Virus record (IMG/VR): IMGVR_UViG_3300015603_000046
Span: 1 to 30,261 of that record
Direction: 5' to 3' (one strand)
Source: a virus
Length of the DNA: 30,261 bases
Positions within the stretch are counted from its first letter, which is position 1. Every line of letters starts with the position of its first letter. This document shows, piece after piece, positions 25,973 through 30,169 of the stretch. The notes below the pieces were generated by a model, which saw nothing but the letters and a program-made list of their open reading frames with translations, did no database searches and had not been told where the DNA came from. The position numbers were made by a program, and so were the translations under genes.

Positions 25973-26191
25973 ATGAGCCACAAACCCGTTGTTTTAACTC
26001 GCCATCACCGTAGACCTAAATCTATTGGAGGTTGCGACCAAGACTGGAACATAATTATGCTTCCAGAAAAGAAACATCAAGCGTGGCATTGTCTCTTTGA
26101 GAATATGTCTGCGTTTGAAATCTGCAAGGTGATTAACGAAAAATACCTTGATACCAGATACATCCTGAACATTGACGTGAGAAGTCATTAA
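25973..26191 (+). CDS. HNH-like small protein (72 aa)
   Basis: The sequence RHHRRPKSIGGCDQDWNIIML (residues 10-30, with H11-H12 and N26), followed by H35 and H39 (KKHQAWHCLF), has the order of the HNH nuclease core: His pair, 'GG', Asn in a 'NI/NL' strand, then H...H. There is no CxxC zinc pair and the protein is short, so it may be a minimal or inactive member. It has a near-perfect SD (AAAGGAGGT, 25961-25969), unlike the structural genes. HNH nucleases in phages help DNA packaging or act as homing enzymes; far from the terminase here, the role is open. Confidence 0.6.
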   Translation: MSHKPVVLTRHHRRPKSIGGCDQDWNIIMLPEKKHQAWHCLFENMSAFEICKVINEKYLDTRYILNIDVRSH

Positions 26192-26202
26192 AGGAGAACG
26201 AA

Positions 26203-26466
26203 ATGAAATTCTTTCATAAATGCATTCACTCTGTCGTCCGTTGGATAACGCCGATAGAAGATGTCTTCCTGGCTTTTGAGCGTTACGATGCAGAAATCAC
26301 TGCTCGTGACAACAAACTTAACAAGGAGAACGAAAATGCAGATAACACGAGAAATGAATGGGGGTATCCTGTTGTACTTCCCACAAGTGGAACTGAAGGT
26401 TGCATTGGGGATTCTCAAAGCAATCTACACCTGCTCCAAACTGTCATTCGTGAAAGAAGCAATTGA
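26203..26466 (+). CDS. Small hypothetical protein overlapping next gene (87 aa)
   Basis: The ATG is preceded by AAAGGAG, a strong SD. The first 45 residues look genuine: a helical basic start (MKFFHKCIHSVVRWI) and an acidic helix (FLAFERYDAEITARDNKLNK). The remaining residues are read in a different frame from the gene that starts at 26336 and look random. I think the real protein may have been shorter and lost its stop, but the frame is open to 26466. No family recognised. Confidence 0.45.
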   Translation: MKFFHKCIHSVVRWITPIEDVFLAFERYDAEITARDNKLNKENENADNTRNEWGYPVVLPTSGTEGCIGDSQSNLHLLQTVIRERSN

Positions 26467-26647
26467 TGATTTGGAAATAGACCTACGACCAAGACTTACA
26501 TTGGTCAGCCATTTCCATTACTGTGTCCGTTGTACGAGAGAAATCAACGACCAAGTCGGAGATAATTTCGTACACTACACGAATGGAGATAAAGATGAAT
26601 GGCGACACAGGAAGTGTGAACCATTCAAAAAAGAGACTCCCGAGTGA
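26336..26647 (+). CDS. Small zinc-binding protein (103 aa)
   Basis: The start is set by CAAGGAG 8-9 bases before ATG 26336. The N-terminal half is alpha/beta (MNGGILLYFPQVELKVALGIL). The C-terminal half has CVRC, then an INDQVGDNFVHY strand and WRHRKC, giving Cys, Cys, His and Cys ligands of a zinc-finger-like fold. Proteins with this 'C..C...G.....H..C' layout are common among small phage genes. It overlaps the upstream gene by 131 bases. Its stop lies inside the first arm of the downstream hairpin. Confidence 0.6.
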   Translation: MQITREMNGGILLYFPQVELKVALGILKAIYTCSKLSFVKEAIDDLEIDLRPRLTLVSHFHYCVRCTREINDQVGDNFVHYTNGDKDEWRHRKCEPFKKETPE

Positions 26648-26754
26648 GGTTGCCATCGTACAACCTCACCACTCTCTCCCCCATCGTAAGCGATCCTTAC
26701 TATGGAAAACAAACAAACCCCACGGTGGATTCACCTCCTTCCTGTGGGGGAGAG
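26644..26754. other. Dense set of hairpins with competing arms
   Basis: GTGAGGTTG (26644-26652) pairs perfectly with CAACCTCAC (26661-26669). CTCTCCCCCA (26674-26683) pairs perfectly with TGGGGGAGAG (26745-26754), 10 bp. Inside, CCCCAC (26718-26723) competes for GTGGGG (26744-26749), and GGTG (26724-26727) pairs with CACC (26732-26735). The segment is rich in C and G compared with its flanks. It may be a structured RNA or a terminator region between small genes. Confidence 0.45.
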
Positions 26755-26794
26755 GGGAAAGACCGCACCTACGCTCTGTGGCACTAATCAGTAA
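26702..26794 (+). CDS. Possible micro-protein (30 aa)
   Basis: A 30-codon frame with ATG at 26702 encodes MENKQTPRWIHLLPVGERG then KTAPTLCGTNQ. The 'W-x-H-L-L-P-x-G ... T-x-C-G' spacing resembles very small phage and plasmid proteins with a similar His/Cys pattern. No SD is visible and the DNA also forms the hairpins described for this segment, so the frame could be chance. Confidence 0.3.
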   Translation: MENKQTPRWIHLLPVGERGKTAPTLCGTNQ

Positions 26795-27011
26795 CATCAA
26801 ACATATAGAACTCTATGAAGGAACAACTTTACAACAACGATTCGCAAGATTCAAACACAACAAGACACTTCAGCGATGCAACGATACAGTTATTGTTACT
26901 ATCATTTTGCTTATCTTACTGGTCTCTTTTGCTTTCTACATTGTTCATAAAATGGCTGGAAGTGTAGAACCGAAAGAGTATCCGACGCAGCATAATCCTT
27001 TCAAAAAATAA
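26778..27011 (+). CDS. Small single-pass membrane protein (77 aa)
   Basis: The frame ends 2 bases before the endolysin ATG. It has a basic helix (LQQRFARFKHNKTLQR), one membrane segment (VIVTIILLILLVSFAFYIV) and a polar tail (GSVEPKEYPTQHNPFKK), a layout possible for a lysis or anti-holin protein. The start is uncertain: GTG 26778 is the best in-frame codon after the hairpins and has no SD. A 50-codon frame at 26815-26967 in another frame also encodes a hydrophobic segment; I think it less likely because of its codon pattern. Confidence 0.45.
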   Translation: MALISNIKHIELYEGTTLQQRFARFKHNKTLQRCNDTVIVTIILLILLVSFAFYIVHKMAGSVEPKEYPTQHNPFKK

Positions 27012-27013
27012 CT

Positions 27014-27673
27014 ATGTTTTACTCACAGCATGACCCTGCATACAAGAAGATAAGACTTGGTACTTGTACGACCACTCTCTATGAATCGTCTTGTTTCCTG
27101 ACCTCGTTCTGTAATTTTCTTTCACTGCAGGGGATAGATATTGATCCGATTGTGCTCAATGAATTATGTAAAAAGAAAGGATTTTTCAGTAATGGCTGTA
27201 TGTTCAATGCTTCCGCCGTTGCCAAATATTTTGGATTCACTTACGAAAGGATAAACAAAAAAGATGTAAAAATGTTGCCCGGACTATGTGTCATGGAGAC
27301 TGATATGTATAAGCTAAAGTTTCCGCAGCATTTTGTCCTGTTTCGCCCGTCGAGTAATGAGCGCGTAGATCCGCTTGATAGTTTCACCCCAATATGGGAA
27401 ACAAATAACTATCCTATCGTTTCTTACAGAGTATTTACTGTCAAAGATATACCCATTGTTGCTTTAGATAAGCCAATAGAAACACCAGTAGTGCCTATAA
27501 TCACTCAGGACGAATCTAATACAAAAAGTGATGTATTGGTACCAGTTGACCCTATTCAAACGCAGGATTCTATAGAGACACAACCGGTGGAGGCGAATAC
27601 AGTTGTTACTTCGGTCGATGTGACGATATTGAAAAGATTTATTCAATGGTTAATTTCATTTTTTAAGAAATAA
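27014..27673 (+). CDS. C39-type cysteine peptidase, probable endolysin (219 aa)
   Basis: Residues 1-135 have the papain-like pattern of C39 peptidases: a Cys after a small turn (YESSCFLTS, C27), His in a strand (PQHFVLF, H106) and Asp thirteen residues later (RVDPLD, D119). In phages such domains next to holin genes often cut cell-wall peptides or help lysis. Residues about 150-200 are a Pro/Thr/Asp-rich linker, and the last 15 form an amphipathic basic helix (ILKRFIQWLISFFKK) that could bind membrane. The next gene, a typical small holin, starts 4 bases after the stop. A processing protease is the alternative. Confidence 0.72.
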   Translation: MFYSQHDPAYKKIRLGTCTTTLYESSCFLTSFCNFLSLQGIDIDPIVLNELCKKKGFFSNGCMFNASAVAKYFGFTYERINKKDVKMLPGLCVMETDMYKLKFPQHFVLFRPSSNERVDPLDSFTPIWETNNYPIVSYRVFTVKDIPIVALDKPIETPVVPIITQDESNTKSDVLVPVDPIQTQDSIETQPVEANTVVTSVDVTILKRFIQWLISFFKK

Positions 27674-27677
27674 TTTT

Positions 27678-27857
27678 ATGCAAGGATACAGAACATACAT
27701 TTCAATTGTGCTTTCTTTATTAGGAGCTTTCGGAGTATTTGAAAAAACAGGTGTCACTCAGGCGGACGTCGCGAGTGTTCTCGATACAGCGCTGGCTCTC
27801 GGATCAGGTATGGCAGCACTCTATTACAACTATCAGAATCACAAGAAAATGGCTTAA
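27678..27857 (+). CDS. Small phage holin (59 aa)
   Basis: A 59-codon frame begins MQGYRTYISIVLSLLGAFGVF and continues with TGVTQADVASVLDTALALGSG and MAALYYNYQNHKKMA. The pattern 'M-x-G-Y-R/K-T-Y-I' followed by one hydrophobic helix, a short polar loop and a second weaker helix is typical of small phage holins. It follows the C39 peptidase by 4 bases, so the pair should act together: the holin opens the membrane and the peptidase reaches its target. Confidence 0.75.
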   Translation: MQGYRTYISIVLSLLGAFGVFEKTGVTQADVASVLDTALALGSGMAALYYNYQNHKKMA

Positions 27858-27881
27858 ACAGAGGCGACTTGACAGAATTAT

Positions 27882-27910
27882 TTGACAATAAATGTTGTAT
27901 AATATACCAT
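27882..27910 (+). promoter_or_regulatory. Promoter before the cloverleaf element
   Basis: TTGACA (27882-27887) is followed after 17 bases by TACCAT (27905-27910, 4 of 6). A perfect TATAAT lies at 27898-27903 and another TTGACA at 27869-27874, but these two are 23 bases apart. The site therefore has two -35-like and two -10-like boxes in 42 bases and probably starts RNA near 27917. Confidence 0.5.
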
Positions 27911-27951
27911 ACTTTATATAAGAGAAGAAACGAAAAAAGACCCTTTCAAAA

Positions 27952-28038
27952 TCAATTCGGTGGAGGTGAGGAGGTTTGAACTCCTGCGACCGTAGGTTAT
28001 AAGTCATGGCGCGTACCATACCACCCCCACAGAATTGA
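27952..28038. ncRNA. Cloverleaf-like structured element, tRNA-like on minus strand
   Basis: The outer stem is long: TCAATTC (27952-27958) with GAATTGA (28032-28038), one mismatch, then GTGGAGGTG (27960-27968) with CACCCCCAC (28022-28030). On the minus strand 28028-27961 reads as tRNA-like: a 7-bp acceptor stem, a 4-bp D-like stem (ATGG/CCAT), a 5-bp T-stem (AGGAG/CTCCT) with the canonical T-loop TTCAAAC, discriminator A and CC. The anticodon arm is abnormal (weak stem, about 10-base loop) and the D-loop lacks GG. On the plus strand it lies between a promoter and a terminator. It may be a plus-strand RNA, an odd tRNA, or an attP with the 3' part of a host tRNA gene. Confidence 0.5.
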
Positions 28039-28058
28039 CCTCGATTGAGGTCTTTTTT
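28037..28058 (+). terminator. Intrinsic terminator
   Basis: GACCTC (28037-28042) and GAGGTC (28047-28052) form a 6-bp stem with a GATT loop, followed by six T (28053-28058). It shares two bases with the outer stem of the cloverleaf element, so the two folds are linked. It ends transcripts from the lysis genes and from the promoter at 27882. Confidence 0.75.
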
Positions 28059-28080
28059 ATTTGCAAAAATAAAACTCCCT

Positions 28081-28180
28081 TGATCGGAAGTCCATATTCC
28101 TATGGACTCACCATCGAGAGAGTCAACCGCTGGCTACAATTTAGGTGAATTATTTCTCCGATCACTCAGGAAGGCTGAGT
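28081..28180. ncRNA. Second structured element, coding strand unknown
   Basis: TGATCGGA (28081-28088) pairs perfectly with TCCGATCA (28157-28164). Directly inside is an 8-bp hairpin AGTCCATA (28089-28096) with TATGGACT (28101-28108); its loop is TTCC on the plus strand and GGAA (a GNRA tetraloop) on the minus strand. CACC (28109-28112) can pair with GGTG (28144-28147). A 6-bp hairpin ACTCAG (28164-28169) with CTGAGT (28175-28180) follows. On the minus strand a TATACT box lies upstream (near 28200) and a T-rich tract follows (TTTTATTTTT near 28065), which favours a minus-strand RNA. Confidence 0.4.
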
Positions 28181-28284
28181 ACCCTACTACTACATATAGT
28201 ATACACGAAATAAAAAATAGCACAAGAGCAGTTATGCACTTTCTATTATAATTTGACAGAAAATCAAAGAGGGTGTAAACAGCG

Positions 28285-28420
28285 ATGTTGGAAACAACTA
28301 ATCCGTAGAGGCGCGAGCCTGTATCAGCTACGGCGTATGCTATAATAAATTTATCCCTCTGCTACCCAAAAGATAGCCAGGGGATAGCAACGCTTCTCTG
28401 CTGATACGGAGGAGCGTTTG
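28285..28420 (+). promoter_or_regulatory. Structured integrase leader
   Basis: GTTG-GAAA-CAAC (28287-28298) is a GNRA hairpin. CCGTAG (28303-28308) pairs with CTACGG (28328-28333) around AGGC-GCGA-GCCT (28309-28320), another GNRA hairpin, leaving GTATCAG unpaired. GTATCAGC (28321-28328) is exactly complementary to GCTGATAC (28400-28407), next to the SD of the integrase. AACGCT (28389-28394) pairs with AGCGTT (28413-28418), enclosing most of the SD GGAGGAG (28408-28414). An extended -10 box TGCTATAAT is at 28338-28346, so the upper part is present only on transcripts that start upstream. Confidence 0.45.
28338..28346 (+). promoter_or_regulatory. Extended -10 promoter of the integrase
   Basis: TGCTATAAT (28338-28346) is a perfect TATAAT with the TGn extension. 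No good -35 hexamer lies 16-18 bases upstream, which extended -10 promoters can tolerate. Transcription would start near 28353, about 73 bases before the integrase ATG. An isolated TTGACA at 28253-28258 may serve another start. Confidence 0.45.
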
Positions 28421-28425
28421 CGTTT

Positions 28426-29331
28426 ATGAAAGTTTTTGATGTAGTAACTGAATACATCTCTTGGAGGAATATAAACTCTCGATCGTCGACGGTCAGGGGG
28501 TATACTGTCGATATTAAAGGTTTTTGTCTCTATATGAGAAACATTGACATTGAAAAAGTAACTATTAAAAACATCATCGAGTACCTAGAACTTATGTCCT
28601 ATATGGGCTGGGCGAATAATACTATTTTCAGAAAAGCCGAATGTATAAAAGGATTCATCGAATATGCTCATTTAAACGGCTATTGCAAACTCAATCCTCT
28701 TCTCGTCCCTATACCAGAAAAAGAATTCAAAATCCCTCGTGTAGCAGATGATGAGAGTTACCGAGATTTTTTTAATGCTATCGGAACAGACCGAGATCCT
28801 AAGAACGTCAGGAACCGTGCACTCATTTCTCTTCTGTGGGATTCTGGTATGAGAATCGGTGAACTGCTCTCTATAGATGTTGATGATTTAGACCTTGAGA
28901 AAAATAAGGCATTGATACGAACCGAAAAGGCAAAGACGAAGCGACCGATTCGAGAAGTATTTTGGTCACAAGAAACAGGAAAACATATTAGGAAGTGGCT
29001 CGTCAGGAGAGAGAGTTTGCTTCTCAATTTCAGAAAGCTGAACGAAGAGTCAGTCTTCATTGCAGTCAACGGACAGAAACGTGGAGATCGCTTACACGTT
29101 AGTTCTCTTCGTGGGACATTCAATCTTCTTTCAGACAAAGCTGGACTCGAACCGAGACTCAACCCTCATTCTTTTCGACATCATATGGGAGTGAAACTTG
29201 CAAAACAAGGAGCAAATAATTCTATCATCTCAAACATTTTGGGGCATTCTGATTTGGGAAGCTCGTATGTCTACACAATGCTTTTTGATAAAAATCTTGA
29301 GGAAGAATACCATAAATTCAACAAGGGTTGA
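28426..29331 (+). CDS. int: Tyrosine recombinase (integrase)
   Basis: The 301-residue product is a tyrosine recombinase of the XerC/XerD size class. It has an N-terminal SAM-like DNA-binding domain (about 1-90; helices around YTVDIKGFCLYMRNID) and a C-terminal catalytic domain. The catalytic set is complete: R143 (SGMRIGELL), K168 (TEKAKTKR), H248 and R251 (PHSFRHHMG), H274 (LGHSDLG) and Y283 (YVYTM). It probably integrates and excises the phage chromosome; a Xer-like role in dimer resolution is less likely given the phage context and the att-like element upstream. A strong SD (GGAGGAG) lies 11 bases before the ATG but within a hairpin, suggesting control of translation. Confidence 0.92.
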   Translation: MKVFDVVTEYISWRNINSRSSTVRGYTVDIKGFCLYMRNIDIEKVTIKNIIEYLELMSYMGWANNTIFRKAECIKGFIEYAHLNGYCKLNPLLVPIPEKEFKIPRVADDESYRDFFNAIGTDRDPKNVRNRALISLLWDSGMRIGELLSIDVDDLDLEKNKALIRTEKAKTKRPIREVFWSQETGKHIRKWLVRRESLLLNFRKLNEESVFIAVNGQKRGDRLHVSSLRGTFNLLSDKAGLEPRLNPHSFRHHMGVKLAKQGANNSIISNILGHSDLGSSYVYTMLFDKNLEEEYHKFNKG

Positions 29332-29355
29332 CATTCGGACAATTAGGAGTAATAT
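29328..29355 (+). promoter_or_regulatory. Promoter/operator block 1, before the HTH gene
   Basis: TTGACA (29328-29333) is followed after 16 bases by TAATAT (29350-29355, 4 of 6). The spacer contains CGGACAATTAGGAGTA (29336-29351). The -35 overlaps the integrase stop codon. Transcription would start around 29361-29363, at the ATG of the HTH gene, so the message may be leaderless. Confidence 0.6.
29336..29351. repeat. Operator-like repeat, copy 1
   Basis: CGGACAATTAGGAGTA (29336-29351) matches copy 2 at 29577-29592 at 15 of 16 positions, and a shorter match CGGACAAAT is at 29542-29550 inside the end of the HTH gene. Both full copies fill the spacer of a promoter, the normal place for a repressor site. 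Confidence 0.65.
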
Positions 29356-29361
29356 AAAAAT

Positions 29362-29559
29362 ATGAAAACAAACAAACGACCAATGAGAAGACCATATAAG
29401 TATCCACCTGAGACTTTTTTTATTGCACGAAAATTAAAAGAAGAGGGGAAGAATAATACTGAGATAGGTAAGATTTTAGGAATACCGCACGAAAAGCAAG
29501 TGAGGCGTATTTTATTGTACCCGCTAGAAAAAATAACAAGTCGGACAAATGGTGCATAA
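29362..29559 (+). CDS. Small helix-turn-helix DNA-binding protein (65 aa)
   Basis: The protein starts very basic (MKTNKRPMRRPYKYP) and has a helix-turn-helix: first helix TFFIARKLKEEG, turn KNNT, second helix EIGKILGIP, then a recognition-like helix HEKQVRRILL. It resembles small HTH proteins of the resolvase or terminase HTH kind and could be a repressor, Cro-like protein or excisionase. It is placed directly after the integrase and flanked by two near-identical promoter spacers, so these are its likely binding sites. Its own promoter at 29328 would be autoregulated. The family is not certain. Confidence 0.62.
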   Translation: MKTNKRPMRRPYKYPPETFFIARKLKEEGKNNTEIGKILGIPHEKQVRRILLYPLEKITSRTNGA

Positions 29560-29567
29560 CTATATAC

Positions 29568-29596
29568 TTGACACATCGGACATTTAGGAGTACACT
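29568..29596 (+). promoter_or_regulatory. Promoter/operator block 2, after the HTH gene
   Basis: TTGACA (29568-29573) is followed after 17 bases by TACACT (29591-29596, 4 of 6). Its spacer holds CGGACATTTAGGAGTA (29577-29592), almost the same as in block 1. Transcription would start near 29603 and run into the leader described next. Confidence 0.62.
29577..29592. repeat. Operator-like repeat, copy 2
   Basis: CGGACATTTAGGAGTA, one mismatch from copy 1 at 29336-29351, in the same position relative to a TTGACA box (3-4 bases later). Confidence 0.65.
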
Positions 29597-29627
29597 TGTG
29601 ATATAGAACATTAAAAACATAAGAAAT

Positions 29628-29701
29628 CAACGAGGTGGACAAGTGCATCAAGTGGGATTAAATCGCTTGTCTACAGCCTAAATCAAATAGGAACCTCGTT
29701 G
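29628..29701 (+). promoter_or_regulatory. Attenuator-like leader with exclusive pairings
   Basis: Segment A, CAACGAGGT (29628-29636), is perfectly complementary to segment B, ACCTCGTTG (29693-29701). Segment B is also the first arm of the terminator at 29692-29717, whose second arm repeats segment A (AACGAGGT). So B can pair with A or with the terminator arm but not both. Inside, GACAAG (29638-29643 region) pairs with CTTGTC (29666-29671). Segment A carries the ribosome site (GAGGTGG) of a short reading frame. Confidence 0.6.
29643..29681 (+). CDS. Possible leader peptide (12 codons)
   Basis: A GTG at 29643 follows GAGGTGG (29632-29638) at close spacing and opens a 12-codon frame (MHQVGLNRLSTA) that ends TAA at 29679-29681, before the terminator. 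There is no run of one amino acid. A ribosome sitting on GAGGTGG would cover segment A and free segment B for the terminator, so translation of this frame would favour termination. Its expression is inference. Confidence 0.35.
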   Translation: MHQVGLNRLSTA

Positions 29702-29717
29702 AAAAACGAGGTTTTTT
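29692..29717 (+). terminator. Intrinsic terminator with GNRA loop
   Basis: AACCTCGTT (29692-29700) and AACGAGGTT (29705-29713) form a perfect 9-bp stem with a GAAA tetraloop; T runs from 29712 to 29717. It would end transcripts from the promoter at 29568 after about 115 bases. Confidence 0.8.
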
Positions 29718-29722
29718 CTTTA

Positions 29723-29761
29723 TTTCTGCTGAAGTATCCTATCTTTTTACTTCAGCAGAAA
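29723..29761. repeat. Perfect 14-bp inverted repeat
   Basis: TTTCTGCTGAAGTA (29723-29736) and TACTTCAGCAGAAA (29748-29761) are exact reverse complements separated by 11 bases. It starts 5 bases after the terminator T-run. With no T-run of its own it could be a protein-binding site, an RNA hairpin, or part of the terminator on readthrough. Confidence 0.6.
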
Positions 29762-29922
29762 CAAGTACAAAACCAGATAGAGCAAGATATATCTTTCGCT
29801 CGGAAGTCTCAAAGTAGTACTTAAAGTAAAAGAATCCGACTTCTAACAGGGTTCGTGAATAGCAGGTTGTGGCGGGTAGAGGGAGCGGTTATTCCTTCCT
29901 CCGCCATTACCTAACAAACCTT
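29762..29922. other. Leader region before the next gene, no gene seen
   Basis: It contains the palindrome AAGATATATCTT (near 29784), GAAGTC/GACTTC arms, and TGGCGG (29870-29875) with CCGCCA (29901-29906). No SD site or promoter is clear. The frame of the next gene could begin at a GTG (29869), but that start falls inside the TGGCGG/CCGCCA hairpin. Confidence 0.35.
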
Positions 29923-30165
29923 ATGGACATCTTTAATTCAATGGTGACACAGCTCAAGGACGACAAGCAGAAGACCAGAGAGACAACGGACTTACGCCGT
30001 CAGAACTTGGGAGACGTAATCGGATCGTGTGAAGACTTCGATGAATGGGCAGGGAAAGCCCTTCTAAGAGGAATCAAAGGCGACGAGATAAAGGAACTTT
30101 GGGACGAATACTGGTCGGATATCGTCGAAGAACAGAGAGAGAACGAGATGATGGATAACCTGTAA
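29923..30165 (+). CDS. Hypothetical acidic protein (80 aa)
   Basis: I chose ATG 29923 (MDIFNSMVTQLKDDKQKTRE); GTG 29869 would add 18 residues encoded by a hairpin. The product is acidic and helical (DVIGSCEDFDEWAGKALLRG, GDEIKELWDEYWSDIVEEQR). No family is recognised. It starts the block after the control region, where early phage genes are expected. Confidence 0.5.
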   Translation: MDIFNSMVTQLKDDKQKTRETTDLRRQNLGDVIGSCEDFDEWAGKALLRGIKGDEIKELWDEYWSDIVEEQRENEMMDNL

Positions 30166-30169
30166 AAGT

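Larger units (their letters stand above)
27858..28425. other. 568-base non-coding control region
   Basis: No protein frame is convincing here. It holds, in order, a promoter (27882), a cloverleaf-like element (27952-28038), a terminator (28037-28058), a second folded element (28081-28180), AT-rich promoter-like sequence (28190-28260), and the folded leader of the integrase gene (28285-28420). These are annotated separately. Confidence 0.6.

Noticed and set aside
26523-26777. N-terminal part of the 162-codon frame ending at 27011
   Set aside because: It overlaps the zinc-protein gene in another frame and runs through the hairpin cluster; its composition is not protein-like. Only the C-terminal part looks real.
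26815-26967. 50-codon frame with a hydrophobic segment
   Set aside because: It overlaps the better frame that ends 2 bases before the endolysin gene, has no SD and has unusual codon choice. Not excluded, but not listed as a gene.
27961-28028. A normal functional tRNA gene on the minus strand
   Set aside because: The T-arm and acceptor stem are canonical, but no 5-bp stem with a 7-base anticodon loop forms and the D-loop lacks GG. Reported as tRNA-like or att-like instead.
29603-29720. tracrRNA or guide RNA of a CRISPR-type system
   Set aside because: A promoter, stems and a terminator are present, but there is no repeat array, no anti-repeat partner and no effector nuclease gene nearby; attenuation explains the structure better.
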